From contig NZ_FOXJ01000004.1 of assembly GCF_900115685.1 (NCBI RefSeq), positions 396,985 through 460,984 of the forward strand: a stretch of DNA of 64,000 bases. Direction: 5' to 3'. The translations under genes were made by a program, and so were the position numbers. This document shows positions 24,895 through 32,869 of the stretch, piece by piece. Within the stretch, counting starts at the first letter, position 1, and each line of letters begins with the position of its first letter. The stretch is from Variovorax sp. 770b2. Its GTDB lineage: Bacteria; Pseudomonadota; Gammaproteobacteria; Burkholderiales; Burkholderiaceae_C. Under the pieces are notes generated by a model, which did no database searches, had not been told where the DNA came from, and saw only the letters and a list, made by a program, of their open reading frames with translations.

Positions 24895-25866
24895 TCATTG
24901 CGCATCGACGTCCTGGGGAGGAGTTGGGGAAGTTGCCTCAAAGCTGCCGAGTCGCAGACGACTCTGCCTGCGGAATTCCGTCGGCGTCATTCCCTTGATG
25001 CGCAGAAACTGCCGATTAAAGTTGGCAAGGTTGCTGAAGCCGGCCGCACGGCAGATCACCTGGACGATCTCGCCCGATTCCATCAGCAAATAGCTGGCGC
25101 GGGTCACGCGCGCCTGATTCAGGTAGCCGGGAAAGCTGCAGCCCGTGCAGCGCCTGAAGAGTCGTCCGAAACGACCGATGCTCATGCCCAGTTGGGCAGC
25201 GATGCCCGCAGCGGTAAGGGGCATGGCAGGGTCATTGGCGATCCGGGCGATCAGTTCATGAATCGCATGCAGTTCGTCAATTCCGCTTTCTTCTGTGCGT
25301 GTGTTCGACAGCAGACGATAGGTGGCGCATTGCGAGAGTTCCGCCAGAAACTCGCACAATAGCCAGAGGCGTTTGAGCCCGCGTGCCGCCTTGATCTTGA
25401 GCCAGTGCCGCTCGGCCATCGGTCCCATGCCGAAAAACTCGATGCCGTGGCGCGCCCGCCTGAGCATGCGCGCAGCCTCATGCATCTCCGGGAATTTCAG
25501 TGCGGCTTCGAGGGTCGCCTCGGGCAGAAACTGGATCACCCGATCACGAAGCATCACTCCCGCCAGCGGTGCATCCAGCGAGATCCAGTTATGCGGCAGC
25601 CTTGCGCCACAAAACACGAGATGGCCTGGCTCGAACGGCCCGATCCAGTCGCCGACGAAAGCAGTTCCAGAGGTCGCGACGATCAGATGCAGTTCGAACT
25701 CCTCGTGGGAATGCCATCGGACGAGCGGTGTAGGAAATCCGTGTTCGAGGCATGTCACCGGTCCCACATCTTCTTGCAATTCGTAGCCCATTGCCGGAAG
25801 GCGCGATGGTTCGATTTCTATCTCAGGCAGCAGCCTCTGCAATATCGGCGATGAAGGGAGTGGCAT
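24895..25866 (-). CDS. AraC-family transcriptional regulator with cupin-type sensor
   Basis: A 323-residue regulator: an N-terminal beta-rich ligand domain (about 30-110, with RWHSHEEFELHLI), an intermediate helical part, and a C-terminal double HTH (about 215-310; AAGIAAQLGMSIGRFGRLFRRCTG and ICRAAGFSNLANFNRQFLRIKGMTPTEFR in two helices). It is not of the HrpX type. It faces left towards the T3SS but is separated from it by 209 bp without obvious features. The start ATG 25866 is preferred to frame-open positions further right. Confidence 0.82.
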   Translation of the reverse strand: MPLPSSPILQRLLPEIEIEPSRLPAMGYELQEDVGPVTCLEHGFPTPLVRWHSHEEFELHLIVATSGTAFVGDWIGPFEPGHLVFCGARLPHNWISLDAPLAGVMLRDRVIQFLPEATLEAALKFPEMHEAARMLRRARHGIEFFGMGPMAERHWLKIKAARGLKRLWLLCEFLAELSQCATYRLLSNTRTEESGIDELHAIHELIARIANDPAMPLTAAGIAAQLGMSIGRFGRLFRRCTGCSFPGYLNQARVTRASYLLMESGEIVQVICRAAGFSNLANFNRQFLRIKGMTPTEFRRQSRLRLGSFEATSPTPPQDVDAQ

Positions 25867-26118
25867 GCGGGACGATGCAAAGCGCCATGCGCTGGTTGGT
25901 GCAGACGACCACGTCGGTCGTGGTGCGATCGCATGCATCGTCTTCGATGTGGCTTGCGCTCAGGTGATCTGCGACGAAGCCACGTCAAGACTGGCGAAGA
26001 GCCGATGTTGTGCGGCCCGGACGGGTGGGGCAATTCACTTGCAGCGCGCGCTCCCGTTCGGCATCAAGCCGTTTCGGCAGGGCCCTAGGAACGTACCGGG
26101 CACTAGCCCGGTACTCTT

Positions 26119-26445
26119 TCATTCAAAGGGCCAACTCACGAACTTCGGGAGCAAAGTCGGACTCGTGTCTTCGAAAAAGCGCGGTGATGCGTTAGGCGCC
26201 GCATTGGGCAGGCCTCGTGTGTGCGTGGAAGCTGTTCGCAGCGAGCCCCCGATCAGACGAATTTCCGCGCCGGCGGGCGTCTCGATCCCCGCCTGCAGCA
26301 TCAGTGCCGTTGTCTTGTCCGATCCAGCGGGACGGAGCAGAGATGGATACTCGCCTTCCTGCGCAGGGAGATCGAGCTGTTCGACGACCTGCGAGAAACC
26401 GTCGTAAGGCCTGCAGATTCGATCGAAGATGGTGGTAGCGGACAT
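26119..26445 (-). pseudogene. Remnant of an ABC transporter ATP-binding protein
   Basis: About 110 codons from MSATTIFDRI match the N-terminus of a polyamine/PotA-type ATPase, including EGEYPSLLRPAGSDKTTALM. The Walker A loop is ruined (RPAGSDKTT for GPSGSGKTT), and nothing recognisable of the Q-loop, signature or Walker B survives. It is a 5' fragment. The 250 bp to its left hold no identifiable gene. Confidence 0.65.
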
Positions 26446-26603
26446 GAATGATCTCTTTCTCGAGGTTTGCAATCTGCTCATCGTCTGCGAAATGGCGGTG
26501 GTCTTCTGAAGTGAGTCGCTCGATAGAGGCGCCGAAAGACGCTTGCTTGTGCCGAATTCCGTCTGGTGCATGCATCATGTTGCGCAGCAGGTCTGCTGCG
26601 CGG

Positions 26604-27214
26604 CTATGAAAGCATTTCAGGATGTCGAACGACGTGTCCCGCCGGCAGGTCAAGCTGGATCGGATCGGCATTCACTCGCGCATTCAAGAGTGCCAGGTCA
26701 TTGGCCATCTCTCGCGTCAACGCGGCCAATGCCGATTTTGAAGTGGCATATGCCGAACCTGCAAAACGGTGAACGCAATGGCCCGCGATCAAGCACAAGT
26801 TGACCGCGGCACCACGTGCGTTGGACAGTTCTTGAGCGCATCCTCTGGTCAGCACCAAGGGCGCATAGAAATTGGTGTTGTACATCGATTGCCGAGCACC
26901 AAGACCGGTAGTGAGCGATTGACGCGAGTGCCGCTTGGGCCTGTGGGCGAAGTGTCGGCATTCTTGATCGACGCATGCAGCTTGGTGCTCGCCGGCAACG
27001 GCCGCGAGGCTTCCACGGTCTTGAGAATCTGCTGCGGATCGACCAAGTCCAGCGAAATGTGGGTGTTGCCGCTCGCGCTCCATGGGCACTCGCTGGGCGG
27101 AACTGTGCGCGAGACCGCGATCACTCGCCAGCCAAGCTGCCGAAATCGCTGGGCAGCGGCGTGCCGTATGCCACGGCTGGCACCGGTCACGATGGCGGTC
27201 TTTGTTTCCGACAT
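26604..27214 (-). pseudogene. Frameshifted short-chain dehydrogenase (SDR)
   Basis: The first half (from ATG 27214, TAIVTGASRGIR, the TGxxxGIG cofactor motif with its last Gly changed to Arg) is in one frame to NADTSPTGPSG. The second half (YNTNFYAPLVLTRG, then SAYATSKSALAALTREMAND with the YxxxK pair) continues in another frame. The shift lies near 26,930. The end of the protein is eroded. Confidence 0.8.
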
Positions 27215-27447
27215 GGAACTTGTCGTCCCTCGATGATTCAGGCCAGCCGGTTGATGACGATCGACTTGAGGTCCGGCAATGGACACGGCGTTGGGTGCTC
27301 TTGCAATGTCTCATTGTCTTGCCTTGAATAACCTCGAGCCTCGTTGGACGATTGAATCGAGGCGGACCGCTTGAAAAAAATGTTTTGTGTGCGTGAAGCA
27401 GTTTCATGCGAACTGGGGAGGTCTCAGAAGCATCAAAGGTGTCCGGT

Positions 27448-27853
27448 TCAGCCATTGGACATCCTCTCGAACTTCAGCCGCTGCAGCAACTGAATCGCTT
27501 TTAATGGCCTCACCATCACTTTGAACCTAATGATCTGTGTGCCCTCGGAGCAGAAGTTCATGATGTCAACCCCATTGATCTTGATGCCTTCGATCTCGGT
27601 TTCGAATTCGAGGACGGCAGATCTTCCGCCTTGCCATTCATTCATTCATTCATGTAGCGAAAGCTAGGCTGCGTCAATATCGAAATGGCGCTGTCCAAGT
27701 ACCTGAACGCAATTTCGCTCCCATGCTACGGCGTATGTAGCACCGGACTTTCGAACACGACTCGGGGTGAAGCAGTCGAAGCAGGCGCGCGGAGTCCTTG
27801 GACTCCACGTACGCATGCCAAGCATCCAAAGCATCGTTCATCGCGGTTTTCAC
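27448..27853 (-). pseudogene. Frameshifted NTF2/SnoaL-like protein
   Basis: The N-terminal piece MNDALDAWHAYVESKDSARL (from about 27,841), a middle piece FESPVLHTP in another frame and the C-terminal piece VLEFETEIEGIKINGVDIMN...FKVMVRPLKAI together read as one SnoaL-like protein of about 130 residues with at least two frameshifts. Such genes often sit beside SDR and oxidoreductase genes, as here. Confidence 0.65.
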
Positions 27854-27915
27854 ATAAGGTTCGGAACCTTGCCGTTGCCAGCGAGTTCCTGCAGGCCGCG
27901 TCGATTGGGACAGAG

Positions 27916-28113
27916 TCATTGCTGCCGTTCTTGTCGGATGCACAGGATGATCTTTCCGACATGCTTGCCGGCTTCCAGGTATTTGTGCACGAGGGCGGCG
28001 GCGTCCAGCCAGAAAGTCTTGTCAACGCACGGCTTGACTGCATCAGTCTCAAGCCATGACCGCGCCGCCGCTTGGATATCCAATGAGTTCAGGTGGCCTC
28101 CGGTTGGCTTCAT
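27916..28113 (-). pseudogene. C-terminal remnant of a zinc/quinone-type oxidoreductase
   Basis: Sixty-five codons match the last part of MDR-superfamily enzymes (VKPCVDKTFWLDAAALVHKY followed by LEAGKHVGKIIL). The nucleotide-binding domain is absent. It lies just downstream of a good leftward promoter (28,156-28,184), suggesting a large internal deletion in the first gene of a dead operon. Confidence 0.65.
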
Positions 28114-28155
28114 CGCGCAGGAGGCCCGACGCCGCCAGATTGACGCAGAGCGCGA

Positions 28156-28184
28156 AATCTATCCGCTATTATTTACACTGTCAA
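28156..28184 (-). promoter_or_regulatory. Leftward sigma-70 promoter with TetR-type operator
   Basis: On the minus strand TTGACA (28184-28179), 17 bp, TAGATT (28161-28156). The plus-strand stretch TTTACACTGTCAA (28172-28184) is a near-palindrome overlapping the -35 and shares TTACANTGT with a site in front of the TetR gene. It points into the decayed genes. Confidence 0.55.
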
Positions 28185-28296
28185 TCTAATGGTCGCGCAT
28201 GCAACTGGAACCCGCAGGGAGCGGTTGGCGAGCGATGGGGCCGCCGGGTCGGCGAAGCGTCGTGACGAGCGGACGAGTTCCGGTTGCTGTCGCGCG

Positions 28297-28983
28297 TTAC
28301 CGTGCAGCCGGTGTATCTCGACGTTTGGAGGAGAGCGGTTCGACCGCCGCGTTGGCGGCCGTCCTCTTTGGGGTCGCCGATGTCGCGCGTGCCGGCCGAA
28401 GCCCGCGCGTGATCCAGGAGAAGTAGTCTTGACACTTCTTGTCGAATTGCTCCCTCGTTGTGCGAGGACGCCCGGTCATGCGCAATACGATCAGGCCGTG
28501 AAGCTCCGCAAAGAACATGTAGCCGAGTTCTTGCGCGTCACCCTCCAAATGGCCCTGTTCGATGAGCTTTTCCACGTAGGCATAGTTGACGTGCAATGTT
28601 CTAGCGTTGGCGCGAACAAGCTCCGGGTACTCATCTTCATCGGACTGGTACATGTCGAAGATCAGCCGATAGGACTCCGGCTCGTTGAAGGCGAAGTCGA
28701 CGCACGCTTTCAGGTGGGCTCCGGTCCAAAGGCGCGCATCCTCGCATTCCGTTTTCTCCAGCTTTTCGCAGAGTCGGTTCAGTATGGATGCGCGAACCAG
28801 GGCAAGGATCTCTCCCTTGTTCTTGAAGTACGTGTATGGCGTGGTCGGACTGCAGCCGAGCGCCTTGGCGAGAGAGCGCATTGAAACGGCATCGACGCCA
28901 CTGCGAAGAAACTGACGTTCCGCCTCTGCGCACAGCCTGGCACGGAAGTTGTGAATCTCGGCTTCCGATAGCGGAGTAGGCAT
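28297..28983 (-). CDS. TetR-family regulator
   Basis: A 228-residue regulator with an N-terminal HTH (about residues 10-55; SMRSLAKALGCSPTTPYTYFKNKGEI) and a helical ligand-binding domain (WTGAHLKACVDFAFNEPESYRLIFDMY is typical of the family). The start is ATG 28983; upstream in-frame starts extend into the intergenic region. It appears intact although the genes to its left are decayed. Confidence 0.85.
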   Translation of the reverse strand: MPTPLSEAEIHNFRARLCAEAERQFLRSGVDAVSMRSLAKALGCSPTTPYTYFKNKGEILALVRASILNRLCEKLEKTECEDARLWTGAHLKACVDFAFNEPESYRLIFDMYQSDEDEYPELVRANARTLHVNYAYVEKLIEQGHLEGDAQELGYMFFAELHGLIVLRMTGRPRTTREQFDKKCQDYFSWITRGLRPARATSATPKRTAANAAVEPLSSKRRDTPAAR

Positions 28984-29027
28984 GATGAGGATATTCAGAA
29001 GGCTCGGGCGGCCTGTGCGCCGCATGA

Positions 29028-29039
29028 TACACATTGTAA
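29028..29039 (-). promoter_or_regulatory. Putative TetR autoregulatory site
   Basis: On the minus strand TTACAATGTGTA, 45 bp upstream of the TetR start. It shares TTACANTGT with the element at 28,172-28,184, consistent with one repressor acting on both promoters. Confidence 0.4.
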
Positions 29040-29259
29040 GACAGCAACGCTTCATCCGGCCCCGGGACTTGTTTTGTTAGCTGAAGCGCGAGCGGTCATG
29101 AGGCGATAGAAGTTCGCCGTCCTCCGGACATGCTGTGAGCGAAAACCCTGCAACGCTAGGTGTGGCCTCGAATGCGCCGACTCACTCTCGAACGCTTCAG
29201 GGTAAGCAAGAATTCACTGAATATTTACAATTTTATTGTTCAATCAAGCCTGATCCGCT

Positions 29260-29817
29260 GTTCTATGTGAAGGTGACAGACTTCTACCGCGGGGTGAGTC
29301 GTGCGCTCGCACCGAAGTCAAATGCGATGTTCATCGGCAGCTCCTTCGGACCTGACGGCGCTGGTAGTCAAGCAGGCACGAGAGCTGTGCTTCAAGGGTG
29401 GCTTTGTTCGTCTTGACCAGGCATGGTTCGACGCGATGGCAAAAAGTCCTGGACGGCCGCGGCTCGATGGAAGGCGCCATTGGCGCGCTTCCTTCCAGGA
29501 TGTTGCTACGCGCGCTGCGCAAACGCTCACGCAGCGCTTCAAGAAGGCCCATTCAGCGGGCATCGCAACGTGGGAGGCATCTTTGAACTGCACCGCAGTC
29601 CAACTCATCGCTGGTGCCATAGAAACTGGCAGCCACCATGAGCGACGCAACGGCCATTCGCGCTCACCTGGACCCGGCCGCAGAACAAATTCTCGGCGTT
29701 GCGAACCCCGCCGAAGTTGCTTGCGTTGACGATAGAGGCGCATCGACGGCCGGCGTCTACATCGCCGTTATCGAGGGCGGCAAGGCATTCTCCAAGACAA
29801 CAAGAGACTTCAAGTAG
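29260..29817 (+). pseudogene. Remnant of a branched-chain amino-acid ABC substrate-binding protein
   Basis: The C-terminal half of a LivJ-type binding protein scattered over three frames: TDFYRGVSRALAP and AMFIGSSFGPDG; then LVVKQARELCFKGGFVRLDQ; then EGAIGALP; then RFKKAHSAGIATWEASLN and AVQLIAGAIET; and finally ATAIRAHLD with AGVYIAVIEGGKAFSKTTRD, ending at TAG 29815-29817. At least three frameshifts separate the pieces. Confidence 0.72.
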
Positions 29818-29896
29818 CGGCAACTGCGAAACAAGACGGACCCGCCCGGGCCGACGCTCAGCGCCACGGCCATGATGGAGCTCAAGATAAGGCCTA

Positions 29897-31360
29897 TCAA
29901 TTGCCAGTGGACACGAAACTAGGTGACCTCCCAGCGGACTTTCTCAGGAAGTCCTTTGCATCAGGAGGTGAGAGATACATGCTATTACTGTCCCAGTTTC
30001 CATTGCGTCGGAATCCGAAGTTTTTATAGACATCATGCGAGTTGGAGAATTCAAGGAACTCCAGGTCAACCCGGCCTTCTCGGCCCTCGCGCATCGCAAG
30101 CTGCACTGCCTGCTCGATGGCCTTTCTACCCACACCCTTTGTACCGGGAAGCGACATGAGTCCGTGAAGCTTGACGCCATCGTCGCCAGGAGTGCCATCT
30201 GGCGGCACGGACATGGACATCATGCCCGCAGGTTTTCCGTCGACATGAATTATGAAGTTCCTGTTCCCGACCATGTGCCTATCGAGGACCGTCAAGCATT
30301 GTGCAATGCGGGTATTGTGAGCCTTGTCCACATCGGACAGACGACCTAGAAATCCCTTCTTCTGCTTGTACATTCCGTTTAGCTGTTGCTTCATGTTCCC
30401 AATTTCCCTACGGAACTTGAATTCGTCACGGACCTCCCTCGTCTCGGTTTCGGATTGCTGCGATGCTGCGAACTGAGCGTGGGTCGGGTGCAAAGGCGCG
30501 GTGGTCGGTATCGACGTCGGCCTGCTTTGTACGGCCCCCACGTGCAGCGACGATGATGGGCGGGTCGATGCAGCCGCGGTCGGGCGGTGGGAATGGGAGG
30601 AGGCCGCCGCAGAGTTTCCGCTGTTGTAGATGGTCGTCTGTGGCTGCGAGTACGGACGTCCTTGTGGCCGGACCGACGGTCGCGGCCATCCATTGTCTTG
30701 CTTCTGCGGCTGCTCATAGAGCGGCGGTGGAGGCATGCGCCCCCCTGGCCCGACACCGGTGGAACTTGCCCCCTGAAAATGCCTGGGATCGGGCATGCTC
30801 ACCGCGTCCGGTACGAACTGATGCGCCGGCACGGTGCTTGAAAGCGATGACCGCATGGACTCGTACGACGGCCAGGGGCGCTGAGGTTGGGGCTCTGGCA
30901 TCGATACGTGCGAGTGGGTCGGCATGGTGGCGCGCTGGCTACCGGGCCTGAGGCTATCGGGAATTCCGTCGCTCGCCGACTGCGCTGGCTGGTTGTTCGC
31001 ACGCCGAAATCCCGGTCTGAGGAAGTCGGGGTTCCCATCGGCTGGAGGGGCTGGTTTCGTCGGCCGGCCAGTGTCTGCCCGCAGGTGCTGGGGCGTCTCG
31101 TAGAGCGTCGACGACACGTTCGGCGGCTTCCCGTGCCGTTGGGACAGTTGATCCAGTCTCGTGTTGGCCACGCGGGGTGCCATTGACGGATTCCCAGGCT
31201 GCGTGGAGATCCGACTGGTCGGGCCCATGTTGGGCATGGTCGGCCGGATCACCGTTGGCAAGCCCGGACGCACTCCGGTCGGCACCGATGTGTGCGCAGG
31301 TGCAACGCCCGCTCGAAGCGCGGCAGGCAACATCTCGAAGGGTTTCAGTTTTGCTGACAT
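29897..31360 (-). CDS. Candidate T3SS effector: proline-rich N-terminus plus GNAT acetyltransferase
   Basis: An intact 487-residue gene in a decayed neighbourhood. Residues 1-300 are disordered, rich in Pro, Ser, Arg, Gln and Thr, with repeat-like phrases (NPDFLRPGFRRA, then IPDSLRPGSQRA). Residues about 305-345 look like a charged coiled coil. Residues about 365-470 have a GNAT fold: NRNFIIHVDGKPAGMMSM, LMSLPGTKGVGRKAIEQAV (the acetyl-CoA pyrophosphate loop) and VYKNFGFRRNG. GGGAG lies 7 bases before ATG 31360. A long disordered leader fused to an enzyme domain and a nearby T3SS suggest an effector; a Glu at position 9 is mildly atypical for a secretion signal. Delivery is not shown. Confidence 0.6.
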   Translation of the reverse strand: MSAKLKPFEMLPAALRAGVAPAHTSVPTGVRPGLPTVIRPTMPNMGPTSRISTQPGNPSMAPRVANTRLDQLSQRHGKPPNVSSTLYETPQHLRADTGRPTKPAPPADGNPDFLRPGFRRANNQPAQSASDGIPDSLRPGSQRATMPTHSHVSMPEPQPQRPWPSYESMRSSLSSTVPAHQFVPDAVSMPDPRHFQGASSTGVGPGGRMPPPPLYEQPQKQDNGWPRPSVRPQGRPYSQPQTTIYNSGNSAAASSHSHRPTAAASTRPSSSLHVGAVQSRPTSIPTTAPLHPTHAQFAASQQSETETREVRDEFKFRREIGNMKQQLNGMYKQKKGFLGRLSDVDKAHNTRIAQCLTVLDRHMVGNRNFIIHVDGKPAGMMSMSVPPDGTPGDDGVKLHGLMSLPGTKGVGRKAIEQAVQLAMREGREGRVDLEFLEFSNSHDVYKNFGFRRNGNWDSNSMYLSPPDAKDFLRKSAGRSPSFVSTGN

Positions 31361-31418
31361 GGTCAGGCTCCCGGAGGTTGACGGCAGCGTATCCCGGATG
31401 CGCTGCGCGCATGTCCTC

Positions 31419-31447
31419 GCGAACGATGCGACCGATGTCTAAGCGAA
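31419..31447 (-). promoter_or_regulatory. PIP-like box with long spacer upstream of the candidate effector
   Basis: On the minus strand TTCGC (31447-31443), 19 bp, TTCGC (31423-31419), then 27 bp to TACGCT. The HrpX-recognised PIP box is TTCGC-N15-TTCGC with a YANNNT -10 some 30 bp further on, so both half-sites are perfect but the spacer is 4 bp long. It begins 59 bp before the effector ATG. Confidence 0.3.
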
Positions 31448-31511
31448 GCGGCGGGGCAGTGAGCCGAGACCCGTGCGCGGGCCCCCGGGCGCGATGCCTT
31501 CCGTGTATTCG

Positions 31512-31785
31512 GTGCGCTTTATCCCAGTTCGGACCCATGCCGACCTCGGCCACCAACGGCACTTTCAGCGACGCCACACGGGCCATCAACTTCGGCACCT
31601 TGCCGCGCGCCCAGTCGACCTCCGTCTCGGGCATCTCGAAAACCGGTTCGTCGTGCATCTGCATTACATGCAGTGGCCAGTCCCACTCGTCGATGGTGCG
31701 TTGCACTGCGAGCATGGCGAGCTTGATGAGGTCGGCGGCAATGCCGTGCATAGACGCATGACGGCCGCGCGTTCGGCACCGCCGC
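31512..31785 (-). pseudogene. C-terminal fragment of DNA polymerase I (polA)
   Basis: About 80 codons (MHGIAADLIKLAMLAVQ, then QMHDEPVFEMPE, then VPLVAEVGMGPNWDKAH) match the extreme C-terminus of the PolA polymerase domain, with the HDE motif of catalytic motif C kept. A preceding ERAAVM piece lies in another frame (to about 31,785). No stop follows the usual terminal residues. The flanks at 31,786-32,289 hold no gene I can identify. Confidence 0.75.
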
Positions 31786-32289
31786 GGCGCGGTCCTTTTG
31801 GGCTGTTGATCTCGGGCGATTGGGAGCTTTGGCCAATGCGGTGAATCGAAACATTCGAGCCCGATGCCACAGGAGAAAAAGACCATGCCGCGAATCGGCT
31901 GCGCGCGACCGAGCTTGCTTGAAGAATTTGAGCAAGACATCACGAAGCTCGGCGACAAGAGCAACTTCTGCCATTCCAGCTTCAACTATTCGATGCGCGC
32001 CGAGGCGGGGCGAGCGCTGACGGCTACCGCGCGTTAGCCGAACTGGCTTCGCAGCGTGGCGCTCCTGATGAGATCGCCAGGGCATCGCAATCGATCGACA
32101 AGGTTCTGTTGATGCGCTCGACTTGGCGACCGCTCATGCTGATCGTGGGCGAGCGCGCTCGCGATTTGACGACGGAGGGTTGGCGCAGCCTGTTGCGCTT
32201 TCAGCAGGTGGCAAACCTCGATGCCCGGCGTGCGGCGGCACAATTTCCGCATCCTTGACGGGAAGCGCCCCGCCGTCCGACCGCGCCAG

Positions 32290-32787
32290 CTAGACCAGCG
32301 AAGCACTAGGCCCGCGCTCCATCAATGTAGACAGCACCATTTGCGTACGGGTGCCCGCGACGCCATCGACGTCATGGATGGTTGCCAACAGCGCCTCCAA
32401 TGACTTCATGTCGCGCGTGCGTACCTTCATGAGCAGTCCGCAGTCTCCCGTCACCGTGTGCACTTCTTCGACATCGGGAAGGTCCGTGAGCGCGGCAATC
32501 TGGCGCGTGCGAGCAATGGTGTTCGTCATGACCTGAACAAAGCACAGCAAGGGTCGGCCCAGGGAGACGGCGTCCAGTTTGGCCACCGAGGCCAGGATCA
32601 CCCTGTCTCGCTTGAGTCGCTTCACACGCTCGTGTACGGCAGGCGCAGACAGATGAAGCTGTGCCCCCAACTGCGCATAGCTTTGTGCGCAGTCGCTGGC
32701 CAGGAGGCTTAACAGCGTTCGGTCCACGGCGTCCAGCTTCGCAGCAGAGCGGTGCTCCTCCTGAACAGGGTTCGTACTTTTAGCCAT
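32290..32787 (-). CDS. Lrp/AsnC-family regulator
   Basis: A 165-residue regulator: N-terminal winged HTH (about 18-65, LDAVDRTLLSLLASD and YAQLGAQLHLSAPAVHERVKRL) and a C-terminal RAM-type effector domain (VEEVHTVTGDCGLLMKVR). It is divergent from the decarboxylase gene with an 82-bp gap, so it probably controls that gene in response to an amino acid. Confidence 0.88.
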   Translation of the reverse strand: MAKSTNPVQEEHRSAAKLDAVDRTLLSLLASDCAQSYAQLGAQLHLSAPAVHERVKRLKRDRVILASVAKLDAVSLGRPLLCFVQVMTNTIARTRQIAALTDLPDVEEVHTVTGDCGLLMKVRTRDMKSLEALLATIHDVDGVAGTRTQMVLSTLMERGPSASLV

Positions 32788-32829
32788 GCAGAAGAATTCG
32801 CTTTCTTTTATGAATGTGATTCTGTCAAA

Positions 32830-32841
32830 TGAATATATTCA
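32830..32841. promoter_or_regulatory. Palindromic Lrp-type operator in the divergent promoter region
   Basis: TGAATATATTCA is a perfect 12-bp palindrome in a very AT-rich gap between the lrp-like gene and the decarboxylase gene, 28 bp before the latter. AT-rich imperfect dyads are typical Lrp/AsnC sites. Confidence 0.5.
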
Positions 32842-32869
32842 CTATGACTGTTCGGCGGATTTGTAATTT

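Noticed and set aside
29135..29259. Possible intact small gene starting at the open frame near 29,135
   Set aside because: The readable similarity to binding proteins starts only around 29,260 and the frame is one of three pieces of a broken gene.
31932..32261. Plus-strand frame ending RDLTTEGWRSLLRFQQV, vaguely phasin-like
   Set aside because: It has no start codon with an RBS and no convincing family match, so it was not annotated as a gene or remnant.
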